This document shows, piece after piece, positions 25,552 through 34,378 of a stretch of DNA of 64,000 nt. Both the position numbers and the translations under genes were made by a program. Position 1 is the stretch's first letter. Every line of letters begins with the position of its first letter. Source of the DNA: Rhizobium sp. NZLR1 (GTDB lineage: Bacteria > Pseudomonadota > Alphaproteobacteria > Rhizobiales > Rhizobiaceae); assembly GCF_017357385.1 (NCBI RefSeq), contig NZ_CP071632.1, positions 935,501-999,500 on the forward strand. Reading direction: 5' to 3'. Below the pieces are notes generated by a model. That model was not told the DNA's origin and searched no databases. It was given only the letters and a program-made list of their open reading frames with translations.

Positions 25552-27450
25552 ATGTCTGAAGAGAGCCATCCGAACGAATCCCAGATGACGCCGAAAAAGC
25601 TGTTCTATCTGACGCTGGGTTCCGTCGGCGTCGTCTATGGCGATATCGGCACCAGCCCGCTCTATGCCTTTCGCGAGGCGCTGAAGCCCGTGGCCCATGA
25701 CGGCCTCACCCGCTTCGAGGTCATCAGCCTGATTTCGCTGATGATCTGGGCGCTGACGATCATCGTCACCATCAAATATGTGCTCTTCCTGCTGCGCGCC
25801 GACAACGAGGGGGAGGGCGGCACGCTGTCGCTGCTTGCCCTTCTGATGAAGACCGCCAATGGCCATACCGCCATACTGATGCTGCTCGGCCTGATGGGTG
25901 CTGCCCTCTTCCTCGGCGATGCGATGATCACGCCGGCGCTTTCGGTGCTTTCGGCCGTCGAAGGCCTGAAGCTCGTCACACCGAGGCTCTCGGAATATAT
26001 CGTGCCGATCTCGGTGGTGATCCTGGCGCTGCTTTTCGTCGTGCAATCGCGCGGCACCGGTGCCGTCGCCAGGTTCTTCGGCCCGATCACCGCCGTCTGG
26101 TTCATCGTCATCGCCGCCGCCGGCATTTCCCATATCTCGGACGATTTCGGCATCCTCGCCGCCTTCAATCCCTATTATGCCGTCAGCTTCCTGCTGCATG
26201 AGGGCTTCTACGGTGTCGTCGTGCTTGGCGCCGTCTTCCTGACGGTGACGGGCGCCGAGGCGCTTTATGCCGATCTCGGCCATTTCGGCCGCCGGCCAAT
26301 TCAATGGGCCTGGTTTGCGCTGGTGTTTCCGTCGCTGACGCTGAACTATCTCGGGCAGGGCGCCCTCGTGCTCGGCAAGCCGGAGACGATGTCCGATCCC
26401 TTCTATCTGATGTTTCCGCAATGGGCGCTGCTGCCGGTCGTCATCCTGGCGACCGCCGCGACGATCATTGCCAGCCAGGCCGTCATCACCGGTGCCTTCT
26501 CGCTGGTGCGTCAGGGCATTAACCTCGGCTTCCTGCCGCGCATGGAAATCCTCTTCACCTCGGAAACCAATACCGGCCAGATCTTCCTTCCTTCGGTCAA
26601 TGCCGTGCTGTTCATCGGCGTCATCTTCCTGGTCCTGAGTTTCAAGACGTCGGACGCGCTGGCGACCGCCTATGGCATCTCCGTCACCGGTGCCATGGTC
26701 GTCACCTCGATCATGGCCTTCGAATTCGTTCGCGCCCGCTGGAACTGGTCGCTTCCGGTTGCGGTGATCGCGCTCGCGCCGCTGGTCGTGCTCGAATTGA
26801 TCTTCCTCGGCGCCAACCTTCTGAAGATCCACGACGGCGGCTATATCCCGATCCTGATCGCCACGGCCTTTACCGTCGTCATGTGGACCTGGCGCCGCGG
26901 CACCGCGATCCTGATGGAAAAGACCCGCCACACCGATATTCCGCTCGCCTCCTTCGTAAGCTCGATCGAGCGCAAAAGCGACCATTCGCCGGCCCAGGTT
27001 CCGGGCACCGCGATCTTCCTGACCAGCGATCCGGAATCGGCCCCCGCCGCCTTGCTGCACAATCTCAAGCACAACCATGTGCTTCACGACCGCAACGTCA
27101 TCCTGACGATCCGCACCGTCAACAAGCCGCGCGTCCCAAGCCAGGACCGCTACAAGGTCGAGCAGATTTCCGAGCGCTTCTCCCGCGTCGAACTGCTCTT
27201 CGGCTTCATGGAATCGCAGAACGTCTCGCAGGCCTTGGCGACGTTGCGCAAGACGGGACTGAAGTTCGATATCATGTCGACCTCCTTCTATCTCGGCCGC
27301 CGCAAGCTGGTGCCGGACGCCAAGTCGGGCATGCCTTACTGGCAGGACCGGCTCTACATCGCGCTGGCCAACGCCGCCGCCAACCCCTCCGACTACTTCC
27401 GCCTGCCGGCCAACCGCGTGGTGGAACTGGGGTCTCATGTTATAATTTGA
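25552..27450 (+). CDS. kup: Kup-type potassium uptake protein
   Basis: A 632-residue K+ transporter with about twelve membrane helices followed by a cytoplasmic C-terminal domain (about 460-632). The signature [18 protein letters not shown] lies near residue 22, the ENEGEGG-like segment ([14 protein letters not shown]) follows, and the C-terminus ends in [12 protein letters not shown]. Length and both ends are normal for the family, so the repeat and insertion sequence found about 90-200 bases downstream have not truncated it. It is in a probable operon with corA. Rhizobia often carry several kup paralogues, so the copy number is unknown. Confidence 0.95.
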   Translation: MSEESHPNESQMTPKKLFYLTLGSVGVVYGDIGTSPLYAFREALKPVAHDGLTRFEVISLISLMIWALTIIVTIKYVLFLLRADNEGEGGTLSLLALLMKTANGHTAILMLLGLMGAALFLGDAMITPALSVLSAVEGLKLVTPRLSEYIVPISVVILALLFVVQSRGTGAVARFFGPITAVWFIVIAAAGISHISDDFGILAAFNPYYAVSFLLHEGFYGVVVLGAVFLTVTGAEALYADLGHFGRRPIQWAWFALVFPSLTLNYLGQGALVLGKPETMSDPFYLMFPQWALLPVVILATAATIIASQAVITGAFSLVRQGINLGFLPRMEILFTSETNTGQIFLPSVNAVLFIGVIFLVLSFKTSDALATAYGISVTGAMVVTSIMAFEFVRARWNWSLPVAVIALAPLVVLELIFLGANLLKIHDGGYIPILIATAFTVVMWTWRRGTAILMEKTRHTDIPLASFVSSIERKSDHSPAQVPGTAIFLTSDPESAPAALLHNLKHNHVLHDRNVILTIRTVNKPRVPSQDRYKVEQISERFSRVELLFGFMESQNVSQALATLRKTGLKFDIMSTSFYLGRRKLVPDAKSGMPYWQDRLYIALANAAANPSDYFRLPANRVVELGSHVII

Positions 27451-27537
27451 TGGGTGGGAGCTGTTAGTTTCTCCTGTGGCGAGCCAGGTAGCAAGGCACA
27501 AGCGGCGTTCCACAGGCGACGCTTGACGGTGCCACGA

Positions 27538-27592
27538 TTCCCCTTCTCCCCAGCGGGGAGAAGATGCCGGCAGGCAGACGAGGGGGTGAGCG
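27538..27592. repeat. BIME-like palindromic repeat (reverse orientation)
   Basis: Contains CCCCTTCTCCCCAGCGGGGA, then GAAGATGCCGGCAGGC and ACGAGGGGG, the reverse-oriented form of the repeat seen at 33184, 45437, 56535 and 63425. It lies between kup and the first IS110 copy. Confidence 0.65.
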
Positions 27593-27655
27593 GCAAAGCC
27601 GCGAATGCTCGTCGCGCAAGCGAAGGGCAATGAAGGGCGTGCCGTTTGGGCTCCT

Positions 27656-27848
27656 TGTATCTGCACGTTAGAGATTTTGTGCGATGGAAGCGATTGAGCC
27701 TCTGGCCGGGTGGCCACCCGGCCAGAGGCGTGACGAAGTCGCCCGTTCCCCCTCTGGTTACAACCGTGGATGAGCCTGGGATCTTCGTCATCGTCACGTA
27801 CGACCGAATAGTCGCTTGGTTCCAATCGCACGCACAAGGCAGGTTACC
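27656..27848 (+). ncRNA. Predicted IS110 bridge RNA, copy 1
   Basis: The non-coding leader of the recombinase gene. A perfect 30-bp palindrome (27699-27728) forms a 5' hairpin. CCCCTC at 27749-27754 is identical to the target's left side plus core. GGATGAG at 27768-27774 is the reverse complement of the target's right side, CTCATCC. Further 3', ATAGTCGCT at 27808-27816 equals the element's right end (28796-28804). ACAAG at 27834-27838 is complementary to CTTGT at the left end. This is the target-loop then donor-loop order of known bridge RNAs. Exact ends are unknown. Confidence 0.65.
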
Positions 27849-28787
27849 GTGAACAGAGTTATATGTGGAGTGGATGTTTCGAAGGACTGGCTGGATGCGT
27901 CTATCCGCCCGTCCGGGACGTTTGAGCGTTTCAGCAATGACGCCACCGGCATCGGCGCGCTGGCCGATCTTTGCCGGGCCGAGAATGTCGAGCTCGTCGT
28001 CATGGAGGCTTCCGGCGGTTACGAGCGGACGGCCTTCCTGTTGTTGTGGGAGATGGGGATCGCCTGCGCCTTGGCTAATCCGCGCCATGTGCGCCGGTTT
28101 GCCGAAGCCATGGGCTTTCTGGAAAAGACCGACCGCATCGATGCGGCGATGATCGCCCATTATGCCGAAACCAAGCGGCTGGCTGCCCTGCCGCCGCCGA
28201 AAGCCGCGCAGATGCGGCTGTCGGCGCTGATGGCGCGGCTGTCCCAGGTCACGAGTGACCTGACCGTCCAGAGGCAGCGCCGCAGTGCGGCCCGCGATCA
28301 TCAGAGCGTGGCAAGCCTCAACGAGGTGATCGCGCTTCTGGTGCGCCAGAGCCGCACCCTCGAAGGCGAGATTGCCTCGATGATCGATGACGATCCGCTC
28401 TGGGCCTGCCTCAACCAGGCCTTTCGCTCGATCAAGGGCGTGGCCAACCGTACCGTTGCCCGGCTGATGGCCGAATTGCCTGAGATCGGCCGGATCTCCA
28501 ACAAGGCGATCGCCAAGCTGGCCGGCCTTGCGCCGATTGCCAACGACAGCGGCAAACGCAGCGGACATCGGCCGGTGCGCGGCGGGCGCTCCGGACCACG
28601 CGCCATTCTGTTCCTGGTTGGCGCCATCGCAGCCCGACACAATCCGCATCTGGCGGCATTCCAGCAAAGGTTGCAAAGCCAGGGCAAACCGAAAATGGTC
28701 ATCCGCATCGCGCTCGCCCGAAAACTCCTGGTCATTCTCAATGCAAAAGCACGAGATGCGCGAAGAGAATTCGAACATGCAACTTGA
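27849..28787 (+). CDS. IS110-family transposase (DEDD recombinase), copy 1
   Basis: A 312-residue recombinase with an N-terminal RuvC-like DEDD domain (GVDVSKDWLDAS, VVMEASGGYERTA, KTDRIDAAMIAHYA). A C-terminal Tnp_20 domain follows (SIKGVANRTVARLMAELPEI, then LAGLAPIANDSGKRSG, where the conserved Ser region lies). The start is GTG at 27849, inside or just after the predicted bridge RNA; a TTG at 27816 is possible. It is intact and matches copy 2 throughout, suggesting recent activity. Confidence 0.9.
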   Translation: MNRVICGVDVSKDWLDASIRPSGTFERFSNDATGIGALADLCRAENVELVVMEASGGYERTAFLLLWEMGIACALANPRHVRRFAEAMGFLEKTDRIDAAMIAHYAETKRLAALPPPKAAQMRLSALMARLSQVTSDLTVQRQRRSAARDHQSVASLNEVIALLVRQSRTLEGEIASMIDDDPLWACLNQAFRSIKGVANRTVARLMAELPEIGRISNKAIAKLAGLAPIANDSGKRSGHRPVRGGRSGPRAILFLVGAIAARHNPHLAAFQQRLQSQGKPKMVIRIALARKLLVILNAKARDARREFEHAT

Positions 28788-28802
28788 CAGCCCAGATAGT
28801 CG

Positions 28803-28853
28803 CTCATCCGACCCTTCGGGCCACCTTCTCCCCGCTGGGGAGAAGAGAGAGCA
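28803..28853. repeat. BIME-like repeat at the right side of IS110 copy 1
   Basis: Starts at the CT core and reads CATCCGACCC, TTCGGGCC, then ACCTTCTCCCCGCTGGGGAG. This is the 3' part of the palindromic repeat that the element entered. Confidence 0.7.
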
Positions 28854-28962
28854 AGCCTGACCTCGGCCATAGCCACATTCCGGTACGGCCCGTTAACCCG
28901 ACGTCAAGGTTAATGAGAGATTTTCGATGGAATGATCCCGCGTTCCATTGCCGGAGTTGGTT

Positions 28963-30156
28963 TTGCGTCGAAAGAGCTCTTCCCGTAGCAAGCTGCGTCT
29001 TTTCCCCGAGAACTGGGTATCGCCGATGATCTTCGGGCTTGCCTGCTGGCTGATCTTCCCGAGCGTCACGTCCCATGCCGATCTCGCCGCCATGCTTGCC
29101 GGCCTCGATCATGAGGGTGGGAACTGGCGCATGGTGCTGACCAATTCGCCGGCCGGTTCCATCCATCAGGCCGAACTTGCCTTCGCCGACCCGACGGTGA
29201 CAGGCACGATCTCGTCAGGGGCCGGCATGGTGCTTCCCGATGGCCGCAAGGTTGCTTTCACTGCCAAAGACAAGGGCACCGCCAAGGACAAGGGCCACGA
29301 GGACACGCCGGACGAGGATCGCGTCAACCGCGCCACCAAGAAGGGCCGCGTCGTCGCCGTCGAGAGGATGCAGCCGCCGAAGGACTTTTCCGCCGGCTCT
29401 ATCCTCGAGCGCACCAAGATGCTGTTCACCCCGAGCTTCGATCTCAAGGACAGGTCGGCCTTCGTCAAGCCGAAGATCCAGGGCAAAGAAATCGAGATCG
29501 CCACATCTTTCTATAAGAAGCTGCCGGTGGTGACCGATGATGGCGTGCCGGCGATGCTTGCAAGCCTCGTCACCAGCGACAAGGCCGATGTGCTTGCCAC
29601 TGCCTATGGGCCGGCCGCACCCGACTATTCCCGCCAGTCGCCCTTCGATTCCATACTGACCGAGCAGGACAGCGGCCGCTTCGTTCCGGAGATCGGCCCG
29701 CGCGACCATGCCTGGGCCGCAAGCATATTGGCGCCGAGCGTCTTTTCCGCCCGCGAACAGCAGTGCCTTGCCTCCGGCATCTATTTCGAGGCGCGTGGGG
29801 AATCGGTGAAGGGCCAGGCGGCAGTCGCCCAGGTCATCCTCAACCGCGTCCGCAACCCTTCCTATCCGAAAACCATCTGCGGCGTCGTCTACCAGAACGA
29901 AGATTGGCGCAACCGCTGCCAGTTTTCCTTCGCCTGCGACAGCATCAAGGACCGGGTGAACTCGGAATACCACTGGCGGATGGCTCGCGATGTGGCGATG
30001 GCGGTGACCGCCGGCAAAATCTGGCTGCCGCAGGTGGGCTCGGCGACTCATTACCATGCCGTCTATGTCAGGCCGAAATGGGCAAAGACCATGGAAAAGG
30101 TCGGCCGCATCGGTCTTCACGTCTTCTATCGCACCTATGGCGGCGGCTGGAGCTGA
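28963..30156 (+). CDS. SleB-type cell wall hydrolase
   Basis: A membrane-anchored or exported peptidoglycan hydrolase of about 397 residues. A hydrophobic signal/anchor (PMIFGLACWLIFPSV) lies at about 20-40, then a Lys-rich charged linker (about 90-150). The C-terminal Hydrolase_2 domain (about 262-385) has the catalytic Glu in GIYFEARGES and the family segments AAVAQVILNRV and ATHYHAVYVRP. The start is uncertain: TTG at 28963 has GGAG seven bases upstream, and TTG at 28948 is also in frame. It lies upstream of the Fo operon but has its own gap. Confidence 0.87.
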   Translation: MRRKSSSRSKLRLFPENWVSPMIFGLACWLIFPSVTSHADLAAMLAGLDHEGGNWRMVLTNSPAGSIHQAELAFADPTVTGTISSGAGMVLPDGRKVAFTAKDKGTAKDKGHEDTPDEDRVNRATKKGRVVAVERMQPPKDFSAGSILERTKMLFTPSFDLKDRSAFVKPKIQGKEIEIATSFYKKLPVVTDDGVPAMLASLVTSDKADVLATAYGPAAPDYSRQSPFDSILTEQDSGRFVPEIGPRDHAWAASILAPSVFSAREQQCLASGIYFEARGESVKGQAAVAQVILNRVRNPSYPKTICGVVYQNEDWRNRCQFSFACDSIKDRVNSEYHWRMARDVAMAVTAGKIWLPQVGSATHYHAVYVRPKWAKTMEKVGRIGLHVFYRTYGGGWS

Positions 30157-30294
30157 GATAAATCGCCTGCACAAGCTGATTTACCGGGCTCAAAAGCGGA
30201 TTCTTTCCATCGAATTTAAGCGATCGACCCAAAATCGGTTTATCTCTTTGATTCGATGAAATTATTTTCTCGCTGGACAGAAGCTGTCTACGCC

Positions 30295-30323
30295 TTGACT
30301 ATGCTAATCCCTAAAACTATGTT
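30295..30323 (+). promoter_or_regulatory. Sigma-70-like promoter of the atp operon
   Basis: TTGACT (30295-30300), a 17-base spacer and TATGTT (30318-30323) lie 105 bases before atpI. The rest of the 271-bp gap (30157-30427) shows no gene. Confidence 0.6.
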
Positions 30324-30427
30324 GCGCGCGACTTCAGAACGGGCCGGAAGGGTCTCACCCTTCGCGTCCGGGGTCCGAATGACCGGGGTAGCGGGAGTGC
30401 GGGCAACGGGCAAGCGAGGAGAGATCC

Positions 30428-30760
30428 ATGGCGGACGACCGCGAGGAAAGTCTTGAAAAGCGCCGTACGCAACTGGAAGCGAAACTCGCGACCAAGCGTG
30501 TCGAGACGGGGAAGGACGAGGCCAGGGAAGCCCGTGCCGAGGTAAGCCGCAAAGGTTATGCCCAGGCGATGAAGCTTTCCAGCGAGTTCATTTCCGCCAT
30601 CGTCGTCGGTGCCGTCCTTGGCTATGTCTTCGACCGTTTTGTTGGCACGGCGCCTTGGGGGATGATTGTTCTTCTGCTTCTCGGATTCTGTGCCGGCGTT
30701 CTGAACGTGCTGCGTTCTGCGGGGGTGGTGGCCCATCCCCTGGACGACGACAAGAAATAG
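30428..30760 (+). CDS. atpI: F1Fo ATP synthase assembly protein I (AtpI/Z-like)
   Basis: A 110-residue inner-membrane protein that assists c-ring assembly. The N-terminal half is highly charged (EESLEKRRTQLEAKLATKR). It is followed by two membrane helices (SEFISAIVVGAVLGYVFD and MIVLLLLGFCAGVLNVL) typical of AtpI. GAGGAGAG precedes the ATG. It is the first gene of the atpI-B-E-F'-F operon. Sequence conservation in this family is low, so the call leans partly on position. Confidence 0.9.
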   Translation: MADDREESLEKRRTQLEAKLATKRVETGKDEAREARAEVSRKGYAQAMKLSSEFISAIVVGAVLGYVFDRFVGTAPWGMIVLLLLGFCAGVLNVLRSAGVVAHPLDDDKK

Positions 30761-30823
30761 GGACCGGGTTCCGGTCCAGTGCAATGACCCCGCGTCCTGC
30801 GGGCCAAAGAGAGAGAACAAGCG

Positions 30824-31576
30824 GTGTCTAACGATCCGACTCATCAGTTCCTGATCCAGAAGATTGTGCCGATCGAAATCGGCGGAATTGATTTTTCGTT
30901 CACCAATGCATCGCTCTTCATGGCCGCTTCCGCTGCCGTTGCCGTCGGCTTCCTTTATTTCGCGACCTCAAACCGTGCCATCGTGCCGGGCCGTTCGCAG
31001 TCGGTCGCGGAAATGTCCTATGAATTCATCGCCAACATGCTGAAGGAAGGCGCGGGCAAGCAGGGAATGAAATTCTTCCCGCTGGTCTTCTCGCTCTTCA
31101 TGTTCGTGCTGACGGCGAACCTGCTTGGCATGTTCCCGTATTTCTTCACGGTGACGAGCCAGATCATCGTGACCTTCGCCCTTGCCCTGCTCGTCATCGG
31201 CACCGTCGTCGTCTACGGTTTTTATAAGCACGGCTTCCGCTTCTTCAATCTCTTCGTGCCGCAGGGCGTGCCGGTCGCGCTGTTGCCGCTGGTGGTGACG
31301 ATTGAAATCATTTCCTTCCTGTCGCGGCCGATTTCACTCTCGGTTCGTCTTTTCGCCAACATGCTCGCTGGTCACATCACGCTCAAAGTGTTCGCAGGCT
31401 TCGTCGCCTCGCTTGGAACCCTGGGTGCTCTCGGTGTCGGCGGCGCCGTTCTTCCCCTCATCATGACCGTCGCCCTGACCGGTCTCGAGTTCCTCGTCGC
31501 CTTCCTTCAGGCTTACGTCTTCGCGGTGCTGACTTGCATGTACCTCAACGACGCAATCCATCCGGGCGGGCACTAA
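30824..31576 (+). CDS. atpB: F1Fo ATP synthase subunit a
   Basis: The stator proton-channel subunit, 250 residues, with five to six membrane helices. The conserved [14 protein letters not shown] helix carries the essential Arg near residue 175, and the last helix has [18 protein letters not shown] with the conserved Gln. The start is GTG with an AGAGAGA-type site. It lies between atpI and atpE in the Fo operon. The length is normal. Confidence 0.96.
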   Translation: MSNDPTHQFLIQKIVPIEIGGIDFSFTNASLFMAASAAVAVGFLYFATSNRAIVPGRSQSVAEMSYEFIANMLKEGAGKQGMKFFPLVFSLFMFVLTANLLGMFPYFFTVTSQIIVTFALALLVIGTVVVYGFYKHGFRFFNLFVPQGVPVALLPLVVTIEIISFLSRPISLSVRLFANMLAGHITLKVFAGFVASLGTLGALGVGGAVLPLIMTVALTGLEFLVAFLQAYVFAVLTCMYLNDAIHPGGH

Positions 31577-31644
31577 GGATAACGACATCGACGTCTCGAG
31601 GGCGTCAGTCATTCGCCGCAACAACCATTTCAAAGGAGTTCAAC

Positions 31645-31872
31645 ATGGAAGCGGAAGCAGCAAAGTACATCGGTGCAGGCCTGGCTTGCTTTGGTATGGC
31701 CGGTACGGCTCTCGGCCTCGGCAATATTTTCGGCAGCTACCTCTCCGGCGCACTGCGCAATCCGTCTGCCGCTGACGCCCAGTTCGGCCGTCTGGTATTC
31801 GGTTTCGCCGTTACGGAAGCTCTGGGCATCTTCTCGCTGCTCATCGCTCTCCTCCTCCTCTTCGCCGTCTGA
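31645..31872 (+). CDS. atpE: F1Fo ATP synthase subunit c
   Basis: The 75-residue c-ring subunit: two membrane helices around a polar loop (ALRNPSA). The first helix has the Gly/Ala packing motif ([13 protein letters not shown]). The proton-carrying Glu is in [11 protein letters not shown] on the second helix. An excellent AAAGGAG site precedes ATG, which together with the downstream hairpin fits the high expression needed for this multi-copy subunit. Confidence 0.97.
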   Translation: MEAEAAKYIGAGLACFGMAGTALGLGNIFGSYLSGALRNPSAADAQFGRLVFGFAVTEALGIFSLLIALLLLFAV

Positions 31873-31887
31873 TATCGGCGAATAGAT

Positions 31888-31919
31888 GGATCACGGCCTG
31901 CGACCGCAAGCCGTGATCC
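31888..31919 (+). promoter_or_regulatory. Intercistronic hairpin between atpE and atpF'
   Basis: Perfect 10-bp arms GGATCACGGC (31888-31897) and GCCGTGATCC (31910-31919), followed by TTTGCATTT. It looks like a weak terminator or a 3' stabilising stem that would raise atpE mRNA over the downstream stator genes. Confidence 0.55.
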
Positions 31920-31949
31920 TTTGCATTTGCAGTCCACCTGGAGGTGAGA

Positions 31950-32573
31950 ATGTTTTTTGTGACCCCGGCTTACGCTGAAGAAGCACCGGCGGCAGCGACG
32001 GGTACGGATGCGCATGCCGCTCCGGCCGCAGGCGAGGTCCATACCGAGACCGGTGTTGCCGAAGGCGGACACGCCCGCGGCCCTTTCCCGCCTTTCGATT
32101 CGACGACCTTCGCGTCTCAGCTGCTCTGGCTGGTGATCACGTTCGGCGTCTTCTATTTGCTCATGCAAAAGGTCATCGCGCCGCGCATCGGGGCGATCCT
32201 CGATCAGCGTCACACGCGCCTTTCCCAGGATCTGGAAGAAGCAGGCCGCCTGAAGGCGGAAGCCGACGCTGCCGTCCGGACCTATGAAGGTGAACTGGCC
32301 GCTGCCCGCGCCAAATCCAACGCGATCGGCGCTGCCGCACGCGATGCCGCCAAGGCCAAGGCCGAAGAGGATCGCCGCGCTGTCGAGGCGAGCCTGTCGG
32401 AAAAGATCAAGGCTGCCGAGCTCCGCATCGGCGAGATCAAGGCCAAGGCCTTTGCCGACGTCGGCACCATTGCCGAGGAAACCGCGGCTGCCGTGGTCGA
32501 TCAGCTGATCGGCGGCACCGTAGCCAAGGCCGATGTTGCCGCTGCCGTCGCGGCGGCCAAGAAGGAGGCTTGA
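31950..32573 (+). CDS. atpF': F1Fo ATP synthase subunit b'
   Basis: One of two peripheral-stalk b-type subunits, as in other alphaproteobacteria and photosynthetic lineages; 207 residues. An Ala/Glu-rich N-terminal extension ([17 protein letters not shown]) precedes a single membrane helix ([17 protein letters not shown], about 52-72). A long Ala/Lys/Glu coiled coil follows to the C-terminus. The ATG at 31950 follows GGAGGTG; a GTG two codons upstream is possible. The next gene, the b subunit, starts 3 bases after the stop. Confidence 0.93.
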   Translation: MFFVTPAYAEEAPAAATGTDAHAAPAAGEVHTETGVAEGGHARGPFPPFDSTTFASQLLWLVITFGVFYLLMQKVIAPRIGAILDQRHTRLSQDLEEAGRLKAEADAAVRTYEGELAAARAKSNAIGAAARDAAKAKAEEDRRAVEASLSEKIKAAELRIGEIKAKAFADVGTIAEETAAAVVDQLIGGTVAKADVAAAVAAAKKEA

Positions 32574-32576
32574 TCG

Positions 32577-33068
32577 ATGGAATTTGCCTTTGACGCGACT
32601 TTCTTCGCCTTTGTCGGCCTCGTCCTCTTCCTGGCCCTGGTGGTTTATCTGAAGGTTCCGGGCATGATGGCAAGGTCGCTCGACGACCGTGCCGACCAGA
32701 TTCGCAACGAATTGGCCGAAGCCAAGCGCCTGCGCGAGGAGGCCCAGCACCTGCTCGCCGAATACCAGCGCAAGCGCAAGGAAGCGGAAGCCGAAGCTGC
32801 CCACATCGTAGCCGCTGCCGAGCGCGAAGCCGAAATGCTGACCACTGAGGCGAAGATGAAGACGGAAGAATTCGTCGCCAATCGCACGGCGGTTTCCGAG
32901 CAGAAGATCAAGCAGGCCGAGGCCGAGGCGATCAAGGCGGTGCGTTCCGCTGCCGTCGATCTCGCAATCGCCGCCGCCGAAACGGTGCTTGCCAAGCAGG
33001 CCGACGCCAAGGTCCAGTCCGAACTCTTCGGCAATGCCGTCGGCCAGGTCAAGACGCGGCTCAACTGA
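32577..33068 (+). CDS. atpF: F1Fo ATP synthase subunit b
   Basis: The second stalk subunit, 163 residues: an N-terminal membrane helix (FFAFVGLVLFLALVVYL) and a long coiled coil rich in Ala, Glu and Lys. It starts 3 bases after the b' gene and ends the operon before a clear terminator. The F1 genes (atpHAGDC) are not in the window, as is normal for alphaproteobacteria where Fo and F1 operons are separate. Confidence 0.95.
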   Translation: MEFAFDATFFAFVGLVLFLALVVYLKVPGMMARSLDDRADQIRNELAEAKRLREEAQHLLAEYQRKRKEAEAEAAHIVAAAEREAEMLTTEAKMKTEEFVANRTAVSEQKIKQAEAEAIKAVRSAAVDLAIAAAETVLAKQADAKVQSELFGNAVGQVKTRLN

Positions 33069-33092
33069 GCGCTTCGAAAAGATTGAGATCGA

Positions 33093-33119
33093 AGGCCGGG
33101 CATGTCCCGGCCTTTCTTG
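33093..33119 (+). terminator. Terminator of the atp operon
   Basis: AGGCCGGG-N5-CCCGGCCT followed by TTCTT, 24 bases past the atpF stop. Confidence 0.8.
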
Positions 33120-33183
33120 TTGGCAGACGTTTTTATCTATCCCAAGCTGTGCGCCACGGCTGTCGGCTTGGCGCCGAAGACTG

Positions 33184-33320
33184 CTCCTCACCCTAACTCT
33201 CTACCAGTAAACGAGGCGAGGGAACGTGCCAAACGCGGCTTTGAGGTTAAGGAAGCGGGTGCGGCTTGTCCCTTCGCTCCGCGAGCGGGGAGAGGTGCCG
33301 GCAGTGGATGAGGGGCAAGC
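33184..33320. repeat. BIME-like palindromic repeat, degenerate
   Basis: About 137 bp from CCTCACCCTAACTCTCTACC to GCAGTGGATGAGGGGCAAG, the reverse orientation of the element at 45437-45574. It occupies most of the gap between atpF and rnhB. Its right end contains CCCCTCATCC on the minus strand, an unoccupied IS110 target-like site. Confidence 0.7.
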
Positions 33321-33362
33321 GCTCGACAGTCCGGAGGCCAAGGTCTTTTCTTTTGATCAGGC

Positions 33363-34052
33363 CTATTCGGAAATCAGCTCGTCCATCTCAGGACCATCCT
33401 CGACCTTGCGCAGCGGCCGAAAACTCATCCGGTGCAGGGAGCAGGGGCCATGTTTTTCGATACCGGCGCGGTGCTGCGCCGTGCCGTATCCCACATGGGC
33501 GGCAAAGCCGTAGTCCGGAAACACCCGATGGACCCGGGCCATCATCCGGTCGCGCGTTACCTTGGCGACGATCGAGGCGGCAGCGATCGAGACTGAACGG
33601 GCATCACCCTTGACCACAGCCTGCCCTGGGCAATCGAGGCCGGGCGGCACGTCTAGCCCGTCGGTCAGCACGTAGCTTGCCGGAATGGCGAGGCCGCAGA
33701 TAGCGCGGCGCATGGCGTCGAGGCTCGCCTTGCGGATATCGGTCTCGTCGATGCGGGTCGAGCTGGAGGAGGCGATGGAGACGGTGGCGGTCGCCAGGAT
33801 CTGCACGAACAACTCCTCGCGCCGTTGCGCCGAAAGCTGCTTGGAATCCTTCAGACCCTCAGGGATGCGCTTCGGATCGAGGATGACGGCGGCTGCGACG
33901 ACCGGCCCGGCCAGTGGCCCGCGGCCTGCCTCGTCGGCGCCGGCGACCGGCCAGTGGCCGGCCTTGCGGGCTTTGAGCTCCAGCCGGAAATCCGGCACCA
34001 GCGGAACCGCTTGGAAAAGCAGCGGAGAATCGGGTGGCGTGCGAGGTTTCAT
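33363..34052 (-). CDS. rnhB: Ribonuclease HII
   Basis: Cleaves RNA in RNA/DNA hybrids and at single ribonucleotides. The 229-residue protein has the catalytic DEAGRG motif ([20 protein letters not shown], about residue 38), DGLDVPP, and [20 protein letters not shown] with the later acidic residues. The end (HVGYGTAQH) is typical. The N-terminal extension of about 35 residues is common in rhizobial homologues. It lies between two repeat-rich gaps and is probably transcribed with the radical SAM gene upstream on the same strand or alone. Confidence 0.95.
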   Translation of the reverse strand: MKPRTPPDSPLLFQAVPLVPDFRLELKARKAGHWPVAGADEAGRGPLAGPVVAAAVILDPKRIPEGLKDSKQLSAQRREELFVQILATATVSIASSSSTRIDETDIRKASLDAMRRAICGLAIPASYVLTDGLDVPPGLDCPGQAVVKGDARSVSIAAASIVAKVTRDRMMARVHRVFPDYGFAAHVGYGTAQHRAGIEKHGPCSLHRMSFRPLRKVEDGPEMDELISE

Positions 34053-34216
34053 GCGGCTGAACCTCGCACGCCAACCCGATTGCCCGCAAGTCCCCGATCA
34101 GGGCGGCGGTCGGGGACCGGGTCCGGCGGATGGTGGCGGTCAGGCCCATCCGCGGGAATTGCGCTCGGAGCTCGAAAACAGGGCGGTTTCTCGATGGGCC
34201 GATGCGCAAGCTTCAA

Positions 34217-34371
34217 GCAATTGCAGGAAAAGTGCCTTGCGGTTTTCCCAGGCAAGGCGCGAAGCGCCTTTGCCAAGAATTGCGTAAAAAGTCAGGTCAA
34301 TTCCAGGAAAAGTGCCTTGCGGTTTTCCCCGGGGCAAAGCGCGAAGCGCTGTTGCCCAGAATTGCGTAAAA
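34217..34371. repeat. Tandem palindromic repeat, two units
   Basis: Two similar units (34217-34289 and 34297-34371, period about 80). Each opens with CAATT(C/G)CAGGAAAAGTGCC, has a central GCGCGAAGCGC palindrome and ends AATTGCGTAAAA. A half unit ending GGAATTGCGTAAAG occurs near 53050. The rest of the 34053-34378 gap shows no gene. Confidence 0.75.
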
Positions 34372-34378
34372 CAAACGG

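Larger units (their letters stand above)
27656..28804 (+). mobile_element. IS110-family insertion sequence, copy 1
   Basis: A 1149-bp element (counting one copy of a CT core) that matches copy 2 at 55388-56536 over its whole length, with a constant offset of 27732. Shared sequence runs 27653-28810, and the extra bases at each end are explained by the same target. There are no terminal inverted repeats and no target duplication beyond the CT dinucleotide, as expected for IS110. Removing it would rejoin CT with CATCCGACCCTTCGGGCC, a BIME-like repeat. Confidence 0.85.

Noticed and set aside
24235..27837. A 1200-codon open frame on the minus strand
   Set aside because: It is antisense to corA, kup and the IS110 leader. 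Its composition (rich in Asp, Gly, Arg, His, Gln) is typical of the mirror frame of GC-rich genes, and it has no recognisable domain.
27435..28778. A 447-codon minus-strand frame over IS110
   Set aside because: It is present in both copies only because the element is duplicated. The plus-strand recombinase has intact catalytic motifs and this frame has none.
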